Shown: positions 10,446-22,770 of the stretch, piece by piece
How the letters are laid out: every line of letters starts with the position of its first letter
Numbering within the stretch: the first letter of the stretch is position 1
Source of the DNA: Rhizobacter sp.
Lineage (GTDB): Bacteria > Pseudomonadota > Gammaproteobacteria > Burkholderiales > Burkholderiaceae_C
DNA length: 47,202 nucleotides
Reading direction: 5' to 3'
Assembly: GCA_023954175.1 (NCBI GenBank)
Contig: JAMLIM010000024.1
Location: forward strand, 1 to 47,202
Program-made: the position numbers and the translations under genes
Notes under the pieces: generated by a model
The model's input: the letters and a program-made list of their open reading frames with translations, nothing else
The model's database searches: none
Told to the model about the DNA's origin: nothing

Positions 10446-10451
10446 CTCGTC

Positions 10452-10583
10452 CTACTTCTTCTTCGACGCGTCTTCGATCGACTGGCCGGTCGCCTTGATG
10501 TCCTTGCCCATGCCGTTGATCGTGTTGCACCCGGTGAGCCACAGGGCCATCGCCAGTGTCAGCAGTGAAAGCATCGTTCTCAT
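10452..10583 (-). CDS. Small entericidin-type lipoprotein in the leu operon
   Basis: This 43-residue ORF begins MRTMLSLLTLAMAL and has a lipobox LTGC with the lipidated Cys at residue 19. A short hydrophilic tail ends in three lysines and contains NGMGKDIKATGQSIE, the core of entericidin A/B family lipoproteins. A strong ribosome-binding site (GAGGAG) lies seven bases before the ATG. The product should be exported and lipid-anchored. Entericidins were described in E. coli as a small antidote/toxin lipoprotein pair, but the role of single copies such as this one is unknown. Its place between leuC and leuD is shared by other Burkholderiales as far as I recall. The call rests on the lipobox and tail motif. 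Confidence 0.85.
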   Translation of the reverse strand: MRTMLSLLTLAMALWLTGCNTINGMGKDIKATGQSIEDASKKK

Positions 10584-10593
10584 CGTTCGCTCC

Positions 10594-12018
10594 TCAGGAC
10601 AGCCGGCGCACGTCGACGAAATGGCCGTGCATTGCCGCCGCCGCCGCCATTGCCGGGCTCACCAGGTGGGTACGGCCGCCCGCGCCCTGGCGGCCTTCGA
10701 AGTTGCGGTTGCTCGTCGAGGCGCAGCGCTCGCCGGGCTCCAGGCGGTCGGCGTTCATCGCCAGGCACATCGAGCAGCCCGGCTCGCGCCACTCGAAGCC
10801 CGCACCCTTGAACACCGCGTCCAGCCCTTCGCGCTCGGCCTGCGCCTTCACGAGGCCCGAACCGGGCACGACCATCGCCAGCTTGACGCCGGCCGCCACC
10901 TTGCCGCCGATGCGGCGCACCACGGCCGCGGCTTCGCGCAGGTCCTCGATGCGGCTGTTGGTGCATGACCCGATGAAGACCTTGTCGATGCCGATGTCGG
11001 CGATCGGCTTGTTCGGCTCGAGCCCCATGTAGACGAGCGCGCGCTCGATCGCGCCGCGCCGGGTGGCGTCCTTCTCCTTGTCCGGGTCGGGCACGCGATC
11101 GTCGATAGCCAGCACCATCTCGGGCGACGTGCCCCAGGTGACCTGCGGGCGCAGTTGCGACGCGTCGATGTTCACGACCTTGTCCCAGGCGGCACCCGGG
11201 TCCGACTGCAGCGTCCGCCAGTAGGCGACCGCCTGATCCCATTCGACGCCCTTGGGCGCCATCGGCCGGCCCTTCACATAGGCGATCGTCGTCTCGTCGA
11301 CCGCGACGAGGCCGGCGCGCGCACCGGCTTCGATCGCCATGTTGCACAAGGTCATGCGCCCTTCCATGCCGAGCGCACGGACCGCCGCGCCGGCGAACTC
11401 GATCGTGTGGCCGGTGCCGCCGGCGGTGCCGATGCGACCGATGATGGCGAGCGCGATGTCCTTCGCGCTGCAACCGCGCGGCAGCGCGCCATCGACCTGC
11501 ACGAGGAGGTTCTTTGCCTTCTTCGCAAGCAGCGTCTGCGTCGCCAGCACATGCTCGACCTCGCTCGTGCCGATGCCGTGCGCGAGCGCGCCGAAGGCGC
11601 CATGCGTCGAGGTGTGCGAATCGCCGCAGACGACCGTCATGCCGGGCAGCGTGGCGCCCTGCTCGGGCCCGATGACGTGGACGATGCCCTGGCGCTTGTC
11701 GAGGAACGGGAAGTACGCCGCCGCGCCGACCTTGCCGATGTTCGCGTCCAGCGTCGTCACCTGCAGGCGCGAAATCGGATCCGTGATGCCGTCGTAGCCG
11801 CGCGACCAGCCGGTGGTCGGCGTGTTGTGATCGGCGGTCGCGACGATCGAACTCACGCGCCAGGGTTTGCGGCCCGCCAGGCGCATGCCCTCGAAGGCCT
11901 GCGGGCTCGTCACCTCATGCACCAGGTGGCGATCGATGTAGAGCACGGCGGAGCCGTCCTCCTCGGTGTGGACGACGTGCTCGTCCCACAGCTTGTCGTA
12001 GAGGGTTCGTGCGGTCAT
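10594..12018 (-). CDS. leuC: 3-isopropylmalate dehydratase large subunit
   Basis: LeuC carries the [4Fe-4S] cluster of isopropylmalate isomerase, the second step of leucine synthesis. The 474-residue product starts [16 protein letters not shown]. It has [36 protein letters not shown], and three cluster cysteines: one in FIGSCTNSR and two in GCSMCLAMN. The length is typical of the LeuC1 class. It is the first gene of the leu-asd run. A divergent gene starts at 12210, so the 191 bases between should hold the leu promoter. I saw no clear leader peptide rich in leucine codons there. Confidence 0.97.
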   Translation of the reverse strand: MTARTLYDKLWDEHVVHTEEDGSAVLYIDRHLVHEVTSPQAFEGMRLAGRKPWRVSSIVATADHNTPTTGWSRGYDGITDPISRLQVTTLDANIGKVGAAAYFPFLDKRQGIVHVIGPEQGATLPGMTVVCGDSHTSTHGAFGALAHGIGTSEVEHVLATQTLLAKKAKNLLVQVDGALPRGCSAKDIALAIIGRIGTAGGTGHTIEFAGAAVRALGMEGRMTLCNMAIEAGARAGLVAVDETTIAYVKGRPMAPKGVEWDQAVAYWRTLQSDPGAAWDKVVNIDASQLRPQVTWGTSPEMVLAIDDRVPDPDKEKDATRRGAIERALVYMGLEPNKPIADIGIDKVFIGSCTNSRIEDLREAAAVVRRIGGKVAAGVKLAMVVPGSGLVKAQAEREGLDAVFKGAGFEWREPGCSMCLAMNADRLEPGERCASTSNRNFEGRQGAGGRTHLVSPAMAAAAAMHGHFVDVRRLS

Positions 12019-12209
12019 GGCAATGGCTTCTCTTCCAACCCGTGATTGTCCCGGATTCCGGAAGCCACTGAAGCGGGGCGGGACGCGTTGCGCGCTGGCA
12101 CCGGAAATGGCACCAGCGATGGCACCGAAGACATGTCGTCTGCGAAAGGCCGTCCGGAGCACTGCGGCGCGGTGTAGGCTCCAGCCTTCAACCCGCCGGA
12201 GACAACCCG

Positions 12210-12956
12210 ATGCCATTCAATCGCAACCACGTGCGCTCCTTTCTCGCCAAGACCGAGATCGGCCTGTTCGAGTCCAGCCTGGGGGCCGACCTCAAGGCCC
12301 TGAGCGCCGCCGAAGTGCAGCGCCGCATCGATCGAACGCGCAAGCTGCGCGACAAATACCGCGACCTGCTGCGTCGGCAGAAGCTCGCCACCCGCGCACG
12401 CACCGGCAGCAAGCGCGGCCTCAGCGGCGTCGCGAACGAACGCACCGCAAAGAAGGCCAAGGCCTTCGAAGAAACCCTCGCGCGCTTCGAGGCCCAGGCG
12501 AAACACCTGGCCGCTGCCGCCGAGAAGGCAGCCAAGAAGGCGGCCGCGAAGGCGAAGAAGAGCCCGGCGGAAGCCAAGCCGGCGGCAGGCAAGAAAAAGG
12601 CTGCAAAGACGGGTACGAAGGCGGGTACGAAGGCGAGTACGAAGGCGGCCGCAAAGACGGCCGCAAAGAAGCGGGCGCCGAAGAAGCAGCCGGTGCCGGC
12701 AGCCGTGGTGCTGCGCGGTGCGCTGGAGAAGAAGCGCGACGCCAAGGTGCTCGCCCTCGCCAAGCGCCCGACACGCAGCGCCAAGGCGCCGGCGCGATCA
12801 CCCGCTGCCGCGACCGGCGGCGTGAGTGCCACACCCCCCGATGTCCGCGCCGCAGCGGTCGCGTCGCGCATCAATCAATCGGGCATGGCGCGCATTCAGG
12901 GCCATACCGGCACCCAGGTCCGCAACGCGCAAGCCAAGCGCGACCAGCTCGACTGA
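12210..12956 (+). CDS. Lysine/alanine-rich basic protein with histone H1-like tail
   Basis: The 248-residue product has two parts. Residues 1-100 look folded and helical, with many charged residues ([15 protein letters not shown]). Residues 105-160 are almost pure Lys/Ala with [13 protein letters not shown] repeats, like the tails of histone H1 and of the bacterial AlgP and BpH1-type proteins. The C-terminus ends [20 protein letters not shown], which resembles a conserved tail of uncharacterised betaproteobacterial proteins. It probably binds DNA or RNA, but that is inferred from composition only. A ribosome-binding site GGAG precedes the ATG. It is divergent from leuC and is followed by about 300 non-coding bases. 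Confidence 0.7.
   Translation: MPFNRNHVRSFLAKTEIGLFESSLGADLKALSAAEVQRRIDRTRKLRDKYRDLLRRQKLATRARTGSKRGLSGVANERTAKKAKAFEETLARFEAQAKHLAAAAEKAAKKAAAKAKKSPAEAKPAAGKKKAAKTGTKAGTKASTKAAAKTAAKKRAPKKQPVPAAVVLRGALEKKRDAKVLALAKRPTRSAKAPARSPAAATGGVSATPPDVRAAAVASRINQSGMARIQGHTGTQVRNAQAKRDQLD
12606..12665 (+). repeat. Five-copy 12-base repeat encoding Lys/Ala/Thr units
   Basis: Five imperfect 12-base units starting with AAG encode K-(T/A)-x-(T/A) blocks inside the basic tail. The units differ at one to four positions. Repeats of this type expand and contract readily, so tail length may vary between strains. Confidence 0.75.
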
Positions 12957-13270
12957 GTTCGGCGGCAGGCGAAGCCCGGTCAGATGTTCTCGACACCGCG
13001 CCTCGCCTCACGACGATTGGCGCGGCGCAGGCTGATCGGTCTTCGATCGCAATCCGCGCTGAGCTTCACGGGTGGTTGATGCCGCCGCTGACAGCAGCAA
13101 CCGCCCTGCTGACGCGCCCGACGCATCGCACGGCCGATCCATCAACCTCCGATCATCGCGGTCGGGCAGCCGAGCCGATGCTGCCACCGCGCGCGGTTGT
13201 GTGGGCAAAGCGCGCCGCGGGCGGGAGGCTCGCGTTCAGTTCTACCGCGCAGTCAGCGGCAACACACTAC
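12957..13270. other. Non-coding stretch between convergent genes
   Basis: These 314 bases lie between the ends of the H1-like gene (plus strand) and the PEP-CTERM gene (minus strand). Short open frames exist on both strands, but none has a recognisable product or ribosome-binding site. I see no strong terminator hairpin, tRNA or repeat. Confidence 0.5.
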
Positions 13271-14110
13271 TCAACGCTTCCGCCGCAGTAAGGGCAGTGC
13301 AACCAGACCCAGCGCAAGAAGCAAGGCACTGGCCGGCTCCGGCACCGCGCTCAGGAAGACCCCCGACTCCGACACGAAGGTCGACCCGTCAGGCATGGTG
13401 AGCGTGACCGATGCGGTGTTGGAAAAGTCCATTGGCCCGCCCGCCTGCAAACTCATTGCAAAGCCCACCGTTGGATCATCTCCGGAGATATCGATGCTGG
13501 CGATGAAATGGTTCGTCGCCAGCTGGTTCCAGTCGCCAATCTTGGTGAAAGTGTAGAACTCCTCGGGCGCGGCCGTCGAGTTGACCACATCGCTGCCCGG
13601 GCCCGTCCTCCATGCTACCGAGCCCGCGACGTGGTCGAAGAATCCTGGCAGGCCGAACAGCCCACTTCTCGCGTCGAACGAGTAGTTGGCATGGCCACGG
13701 TCCTGACCAGGCGCGCGCCCATAGGTGCCGTTGACGATGAGGTCGAAGCTGATGGTCTGCACCTCGCCCGGATCGAGACCGGGGATGGTCAGCCACAGCA
13801 TGTCCGCGAGTTGGGCCTGTCCCCCGCCGGACGCGTTAGCGGAGAGGCGCAGCTTGCCGTCACGCAGATCGGCGCTGGCGAAGACGTTTACGTCGGCATG
13901 ACTGACGTAGGGGTCGGTGCCAGTCTGATAGATGGGACTGCACGCCGCGTAGTCGCCCGGCGTTGGGGCGGAATTGCACAGCGCAACCACTTCCGGCCCT
14001 GAGGGGAGCAGCGACACGGTATCCAGACTGACCCGATACGCCCAAGCCGGCTGTGCGATCAACACAAGTGCCGGAACGAAGACCTTTAGCAACCCATGAT
14101 GCAGCGCCAT
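13271..14110 (-). CDS. PEP-CTERM sorting-domain protein
   Basis: This 279-residue secreted protein has a signal peptide at the N-terminus (LLKVFVPALVLIAQPAWA) and a C-terminal PEP-CTERM signal: VPEPASALLLALG, a hydrophobic helix, then LLRRKR. Such proteins are processed by exosortase (EpsH/XrtA type) and occur in exopolysaccharide- or biofilm-forming Gram-negative bacteria. The middle is rich in Ser, Gly, Asp and beta-strand patterns and has no known domain. The ATG at 14110 is supported by GAGGAG eight bases upstream; an in-frame upstream start would only lengthen the signal peptide. No exosortase gene is in the window, so it must be elsewhere if the signal is functional. Confidence 0.88.
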   Translation of the reverse strand: MALHHGLLKVFVPALVLIAQPAWAYRVSLDTVSLLPSGPEVVALCNSAPTPGDYAACSPIYQTGTDPYVSHADVNVFASADLRDGKLRLSANASGGGQAQLADMLWLTIPGLDPGEVQTISFDLIVNGTYGRAPGQDRGHANYSFDARSGLFGLPGFFDHVAGSVAWRTGPGSDVVNSTAAPEEFYTFTKIGDWNQLATNHFIASIDISGDDPTVGFAMSLQAGGPMDFSNTASVTLTMPDGSTFVSESGVFLSAVPEPASALLLALGLVALPLLRRKR

Positions 14111-14478
14111 GGCACTTCTCCTCTTGTGGATGACCAAGCGCACAACGTAGACAGGGCGGTGAGTGTCGTCAATCCCAAGTTCAGCACGAACACCCGCAGG
14201 CTTTGCGCCAGGTCAAAGATCGCGTCGAAGCGTTGACCCCCTGGTGGCCGCTGGCAAGCAGCAAGACAGCCTCCGATTTGGTGCCTATCGACCGGTGCCT
14301 GAGGAGCGCGGGCAGCAAGGCCAGCTTGGCAACGCGTGGGCAGCACGGGGTTGACGGATACAAGATCGGCCTCTTACGTGACTAGGGGCACCACGCACGG
14401 CCGTGGCCACCCGCACGCACCATTGCGTTGGCGCGACGACTACCAACAACGCGCCATTCCATGCCGGACAGCCTTCGT
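14111..14478. other. Intergenic region between the VOC gene and the PEP-CTERM gene
   Basis: The 368 bases between two minus-strand genes should hold the end of the pcc transcript and the promoter of the PEP-CTERM gene. The only recognisable element is the GAGGAG ribosome-binding site at the low-coordinate end. Short open frames here match no protein I recognise. Base composition is less GC-rich and less codon-like than the neighbours. Confidence 0.45.
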
Positions 14479-14957
14479 TCACCCCAGCGCGCGAACCACC
14501 TCCGCAGGCGCTTGCACCAACTCGATCAACACCCCTTCGCCGCCCAGCGGGAACTCCTCGTTCCCCTTCGGGTGGATGAAGCAGATGTCGTAGCCCGACG
14601 CGCCCTTGCGTATGCCGCCCGGTGCGAATCGCACGCCGTGCGCCGTCATCCATGCCACCGCTGCGGGCAGGTCGTCGACCCAGAGGCCGACGTGATTGAG
14701 CGGCGTCGCGTGCACGGCCGGCTTCTTGTCGGGATCTAGCGGCTGCATCAGGTCGACCTCGACCGCGGTCGGGCCGCTGCCGAGTTGGCAGACGTCCTCG
14801 TCGACGTTCTCGCGTTCGGAGACGAAGTTGCTCTTGACCGTCAGGCCGAGCATGTCGACCCACAGCGCGCGCAGGCGCTGCTTGTCGGGGCCGCCGATCG
14901 CGATCTGCTGGATGCCGAGGATGCGAAACGGCTTGTCGCTGTTGGCGTTCGTGCTCA

Positions 14958-14958
<1 letters not shown>
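14479..14958 (-). CDS. VOC-fold protein, probable methylmalonyl-CoA epimerase-like
   Basis: The 159-residue protein has the two beta-alpha-beta-beta-beta repeats of the vicinal oxygen chelate superfamily. Its position directly after pccA suggests a role in epimerising (S)- to (R)-methylmalonyl-CoA. Candidate metal ligands are Glu in AVEVDLMQP, His in [11 protein letters not shown] and Glu in GVLIELVQ. The first ligand, a His near the N-terminus in known epimerases (a HIGIAV-type strand), is replaced here by Gln18 in GIQQIAIGG. This could be a functional variant or a related VOC enzyme such as a lactoylglutathione lyase homologue, so I give no gene symbol. The start overlaps the pccA stop as ATGA. 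Confidence 0.8.
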
Positions 14959-16953
<1,995 letters not shown>

Positions 16954-16961
<8 letters not shown>

Positions 16962-17109
16962 GATGTGCTCCCGCGGCTCGATCGCCGCTCGCTGCGCTCG
17001 CCAGGCGATTTGGCTCCGACATCACATCGGCTGCGCCGATATGAGTCTGCGCCGCAACGGCTTGCGGGCCGTTGTCACCACGATTCGCAATCAGTATTTT
17101 CTTGAACAT
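16954..17109 (-). CDS. 51-codon ORF repeating the start of PccA, upstream of and overlapping pccA
   Basis: This ORF starts at ATG 17109 with a strong ribosome-binding site (GAGGAG). Its first 11 residues, MFKKILIANRG, are identical to the first 11 of PccA, with Asp instead of Glu at residue 12. It then diverges into an unrelated tail (NGPQAVAAQTHIGAADVMSE and onward) and stops at TAA inside the pccA start (GTGTTTAA). Over the 12 aligned codons, nine differ: the start codon and eight third positions, seven of those silent. The copy is therefore old, or is kept at peptide level. It could be a relic of a second biotin carboxylase gene, or a leader ORF that couples pccA translation to pccB. Function unknown. 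Confidence 0.6.
16973..17074 (-). other. Three consecutive hairpins in the pccB-pccA junction
   Basis: Three perfect inverted repeats lie in the non-homologous tail of the 51-codon ORF. They are CAACGGC/GCCGTTG with a 6-base loop (17055-17074), ATCGGC/GCCGAT with a 3-base loop (17026-17040) and GCGGC/GCCGC with a 6-base loop (16973-16988). The last abuts the GGGAG ribosome-binding site of pccA. They could act as RNA processing or stability elements, as a translational brake melted by ribosomes on the leader ORF, or be a dispersed repeat element inserted in the operon. Confidence 0.6.
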
Positions 17110-17120
17110 GCCGTCGCTCC

Positions 17121-18653
17121 TCAGAGGGGGATGTTGCCGTGCTTGCGCCACGGGTTTTCCAGCTTCTTGTCCCGCAGCATCGCCAGCGAGCGGCAGATTC
17201 GCTTCCTCGTCTCGTGCGGCATGATGACGTCGTCGATGAAGCCGCGCGCGCCGGCGACGAAGGGGTTGGCGAAGCGCGCCCGGTATTCCGCCTCGCGCGC
17301 CGCGAGCTTGACCGGGTCGCCCTTGTCCTCGCGGAAGATGATCTCCACCGCGCCCTTCGGCCCCATCACGGCGATCTCGGCGGAGGGCCAGGCGAAGTTC
17401 ACGTCGCCGCGCAGGTGTTTCGACGACATCACGTCGTAGGCGCCGCCATAGGCCTTGCGCGTGATCACCGTGACCTTCGGCACGGTGCACTCGGCGTAGG
17501 CGTAGAGCAGTTTGGCGCCGTGCTTGATGATGCCGCCGTATTCCTGCGAGGTGCCGGGCATGAAGCCGGGTACATCCACGAACGTCACCACCGGGATGTT
17601 GAAGGCGTCGCAGAAACGCACGAAGCGCGCGCCCTTGATCGAGCTCTTGATGTCGAGGCAGCCTGCCAGCACCAGCGGCTGGTTGGCGACGATGCCCACC
17701 GTCTGTCCGGCCATGCGGCCGAAGCCGATCACGATGTTCTTCGCGAACTCCGGCTGCAGCTCGAAGAAGTCGCCCTCGTCGACCGTCTTGGCGATGAGCT
17801 CCTTGATGTCGTAGGGCTTGTTCGGGTTGTCCGGCACCAGCGTGTCGAGCGACATCTCGATGCGCTCCGAGGGGTCCTCGGTCGGCACCACCGGCGGCTT
17901 CTCGCGGTTGTTCGAGGGCAGGAAGGAGACGAGGCGCCGCAGCATCATCAGCGCCTCGACGTCGTTCTCGAAGGCGAGGTCGGCCACGCCCGACTTGGTG
18001 TTGTGCGTCACCGCGCCGCCGAGCTCCTCGGCCGTCACTTCCTCGTGGGTGACGGTCTTCACCACCTCGGGGCCGGTGACGAACATGTAGGACGAATCCT
18101 TCACCATGAAGATGAAGTCGGTCATGGCCGGGCTGTACACCGCGCCGCCGGCGCAGGGCCCCATGATCATCGATATCTGCGGCACCACGCCGGAGGCCAG
18201 CACGTTGCGCTGGAACACGTCGGCGTAGCCGCCGAGCGAGGCGACGCCCTCCTGGATGCGCGCGCCGCCCGAGTCGTTCAGGCCGATCACCGGCGCGCCG
18301 GCCTTCATGGCGTGGTCCATCACCTTGCAGATCTTCTCGGCGTGCGCCTCCGAGAGCGCGCCGCCGAACACCGTGAAGTCCTGGCTGAAGACGAACACCA
18401 GGCGGCCGTTGATGGTGCCGTAGCCGGTGACGACGCCGTCGCCCGGGATCTTGTTGTCCTGCATGCCGAAGTCCGCGCAGCGGTGCTCGACGAACATGTC
18501 CCACTCCTCGAAGCTGCCTTCGTCCATCAGCAGTTCGATGCGCTCGCGCGCCGAGAGCTTGCCCTTCGCATGCTGGGCCTGCACACGTTTGAGGCCGCCG
18601 CCCTGGCGTGCTGCCTCGCGCTTCTTCTCCAGCAATTCGATGATGTCGTACAT
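17121..18653 (-). CDS. pccB: Propionyl-CoA carboxylase beta subunit
   Basis: PccB is the carboxyltransferase that moves CO2 from biotin on PccA to propionyl-CoA. The 510-residue product has two crotonase-like halves. The N-half has [33 protein letters not shown] and [15 protein letters not shown]; the C-half has [28 protein letters not shown] and GAVEIIFRE. This pattern and length match PccB rather than the acetyl-CoA enzyme AccA/AccD. The ATG at 18653 is preceded by GGAG, which lies inside the last codons of the upstream kinase-like gene, leaving a one-base gap between the genes. The stop is followed after 11 bases by the leader ORF of pccA. Confidence 0.96.
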   Translation of the reverse strand: MYDIIELLEKKREAARQGGGLKRVQAQHAKGKLSARERIELLMDEGSFEEWDMFVEHRCADFGMQDNKIPGDGVVTGYGTINGRLVFVFSQDFTVFGGALSEAHAEKICKVMDHAMKAGAPVIGLNDSGGARIQEGVASLGGYADVFQRNVLASGVVPQISMIMGPCAGGAVYSPAMTDFIFMVKDSSYMFVTGPEVVKTVTHEEVTAEELGGAVTHNTKSGVADLAFENDVEALMMLRRLVSFLPSNNREKPPVVPTEDPSERIEMSLDTLVPDNPNKPYDIKELIAKTVDEGDFFELQPEFAKNIVIGFGRMAGQTVGIVANQPLVLAGCLDIKSSIKGARFVRFCDAFNIPVVTFVDVPGFMPGTSQEYGGIIKHGAKLLYAYAECTVPKVTVITRKAYGGAYDVMSSKHLRGDVNFAWPSAEIAVMGPKGAVEIIFREDKGDPVKLAAREAEYRARFANPFVAGARGFIDDVIMPHETRKRICRSLAMLRDKKLENPWRKHGNIPL

Positions 18654-18654
18654 C

Positions 18655-19452
18655 TCACGCTCCTTCGGTTGATGTGTACCGCAGTGACCAGGCATGCAGG
18701 AACGCCGCGAGCGCCTGCAGGCTCACGACGTCGCGCCCCCAGGGCCGGCGCCTGGTGGGAAGCTGGCGCAGCCAGAGCAGGCGCCGCGTATCGTCGCGCA
18801 GGCATTGCAGCACCGGCGCGGGCATCGCACGCGCCGTCGCGTCCCACACTTCGAGCAGCGCGGCACGTGGCGCCTTCAGCAGCCAGATGCTCGAATGCAG
18901 ATAGGCGAGCCAGTCCCGCGTTTGCGCCTGCACGAGGCTCATCGTCTCGAGCGGGTCGTCCTCGAAGTCGATGAACCAGATGCGCGCGTCGTGCTCGAGC
19001 ATGTTGCGTGCAAAGGCCTGGCTCAGATACTGGCCGCGCGCGTGCACGTCGGCTATCGCGTCCAGCCCGCGGCGCCATGCGGCGAGCCCGGTCGCGGCGT
19101 CGAGCTTGAAGCGCTCGACGAGTGCCTGATCGCCGACGAACTGCAGCACGATCTCCTGCCCGCTGTCACGCAGCACGGCCGGCACGTTGACGCCGGCGGC
19201 GCGCAGTTCGCGCAGGCGACGCAGCTCGATCGCCTGCGCGCGCGCGCCGCCGTGCGCCGGCACCGGCAGCAGCGTCTGCACGCCGGACACGCGCGCCGCA
19301 AACCGCATCAAGGCATAGCGCCAGGCGCCGTGCGCCGGGCGCTGGCGCTTGAGGATCGCCAGAGCATCCTGGTGCTCGACGCGCTGCACACGCGGGAGCG
19401 CAGAAGCCGCAGGCGCGCCTTGCGGCGCTGGCGGGCGCATCGAGCTTGTCAT
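18655..19452 (-). CDS. Kinase-fold protein with altered catalytic loop, in the propionate operon
   Basis: The 265-residue protein has features of small protein or sugar kinase folds: a helix with [20 protein letters not shown], a hinge-like [13 protein letters not shown], a catalytic-loop-like [16 protein letters not shown] and a DFG-like [11 protein letters not shown]. In active relatives the loop reads roughly H-x-D-x-x-x-x-N; here the Asp position looks like Gln, while the Asn and the DF motif remain. It may be a pseudokinase, or a family with a shifted catalytic residue. I know no substrate. It overlaps the meaB stop as ATGA and ends one base before pccB, so it is an integral part of the operon. 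Confidence 0.65.
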   Translation of the reverse strand: MTSSMRPPAPQGAPAASALPRVQRVEHQDALAILKRQRPAHGAWRYALMRFAARVSGVQTLLPVPAHGGARAQAIELRRLRELRAAGVNVPAVLRDSGQEIVLQFVGDQALVERFKLDAATGLAAWRRGLDAIADVHARGQYLSQAFARNMLEHDARIWFIDFEDDPLETMSLVQAQTRDWLAYLHSSIWLLKAPRAALLEVWDATARAMPAPVLQCLRDDTRRLLWLRQLPTRRRPWGRDVVSLQALAAFLHAWSLRYTSTEGA

Positions 19453-20556
19453 GCTGCGCGACACGCTGCACCCTGCGGCCGATCGTCGGCGGTGCCCGTC
19501 CCCTCATCCGCTGCCCTCGCCACGCCCGACTCGCCCGACTCGCCAGACCCGAACAGCGCGAGCAATTGGCGTGCTGCGACCGAGGCCACGAGCTGACCTT
19601 CGCGCACGCGGCGCACCGTCTCGGGCAGGGCGGCGCGCACTGCGGCGTCGGCGCGAAAGGCTTCGCGCAAGCCGGACTCGATGCGCTGCCACATCCACGC
19701 CTCGTCCTGGCGATGGCGACGCGCGAGGTCCTGCCCGCTCGAGCGCTGCAGATCGCGAAAGCGCGACACATGGCCCCAGAACGCGTCGAGCCCCGCGCCG
19801 CGCAGCGCGCTCGCCTGCATTACCTGCGGGTGCCAACGCGTGCGGTCGTGTTGCGCGTGCTCGGGTCGGCCGTGCTGGCCGAACAGACGCATCGCCGACG
19901 TGATCTGCGCGCGCGAACGCGTCGCCGCATCCTCGTCCAGATCGGCCTTGTTGATGACGACAAGGTCGGCGAGCTCCATCACGCCCTTCTTGATCGCCTG
20001 CAGTTCGTCGCCCGCGTTGGGCAGCTGCAGCAGCACGAACATGTCGGTCATGCCGGCGACGGCCGTTTCACTCTGGCCGACGCCGACCGTCTCGACGATC
20101 ACCACGTCATGGCCCGCCGCCTCGCACACGAGCATCGCCTCGCGCGTCTTCTCGGCGACGCCGCCGAGCGTGCCGCTCGCCGGGCTCGGGCGCACATAGG
20201 CATGCTCGTCGGTCGCGAGCCGCTCCATGCGCGTCTTGTCGCCGAGGATCGAGCCGCCCGACACGCTCGACGACGGATCGATCGCGAGCACCGCGACGCG
20301 ATGTCGCGCGCGATCAGATACAAGCCGAGCGCCTCGATGAAGGTGCTCTTGCCCACCCCCGGCACGCCGCTGATGCCGAGCCGGAACGCCTTGCCGCTGT
20401 GCGGCAGCAAGGCGTTGAGCAGGGCGTCGGCACGCGCCCGATGGTCGGCACGCGTCGATTCGAGCAGCGTGATCGCCTTCGCGAGCGCGCGGCGTTGCGC
20501 GACACCCGGTGCGCCGAGCAGCGCCTGCGTCAACGCGGCGTCGGCCGACACGGGCA

Positions 20557-20557
<1 letters not shown>
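19449..20557 (-). CDS. meaB: MeaB/ArgK-type G-protein chaperone of methylmalonyl-CoA mutase, apparent frameshift
   Basis: MeaB is a GTPase that loads and protects the B12 cofactor of methylmalonyl-CoA mutase. The N-terminal frame has [20 protein letters not shown] followed by [15 protein letters not shown], with the Walker A loop GVPGVGKS. The C-terminal frame continues with [19 protein letters not shown], then [10 protein letters not shown] and the guanine motif NKAD. The two parts are in different frames, and one missing G near 20304-20306 explains it: adding it gives ...[16 protein letters not shown]... and a 369-residue protein of normal length. Sequencing error or recent mutation are both possible. 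The start overlaps the mcm stop as TGATG and the stop overlaps the next gene. Confidence 0.9.
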
Positions 20558-22718
<2,161 letters not shown>

Positions 22719-22753
22719 CGTGAATCTCCTCCGGCACTTGCTGCGCAGGCTAC

Positions 22754-22769
22754 ATTATGCATAATTATG
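22754..22769. promoter_or_regulatory. Overlapping palindromes between mcm and gntR, probable operator
   Basis: ATTATGCATAAT (22754-22765) and CATAATTATG (22760-22769) are both perfect palindromes and overlap in an AT-rich patch within GC-rich DNA. They lie in the 52-base gap between divergent mcm and the GntR-family gene, and the second ends one base before the GntR start codon. A two-fold symmetric site here fits binding by the dimeric GntR product, giving control of both promoters. Binding is inferred. Confidence 0.65.
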
Positions 22770-22770
22770 A

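Noticed and set aside
14203-14385. A 60-codon plus-strand ORF in the gap before the VOC gene, considered as a transposase remnant
   Set aside because: No recognisable transposase motif, no inverted repeats at its ends and no ribosome-binding site.
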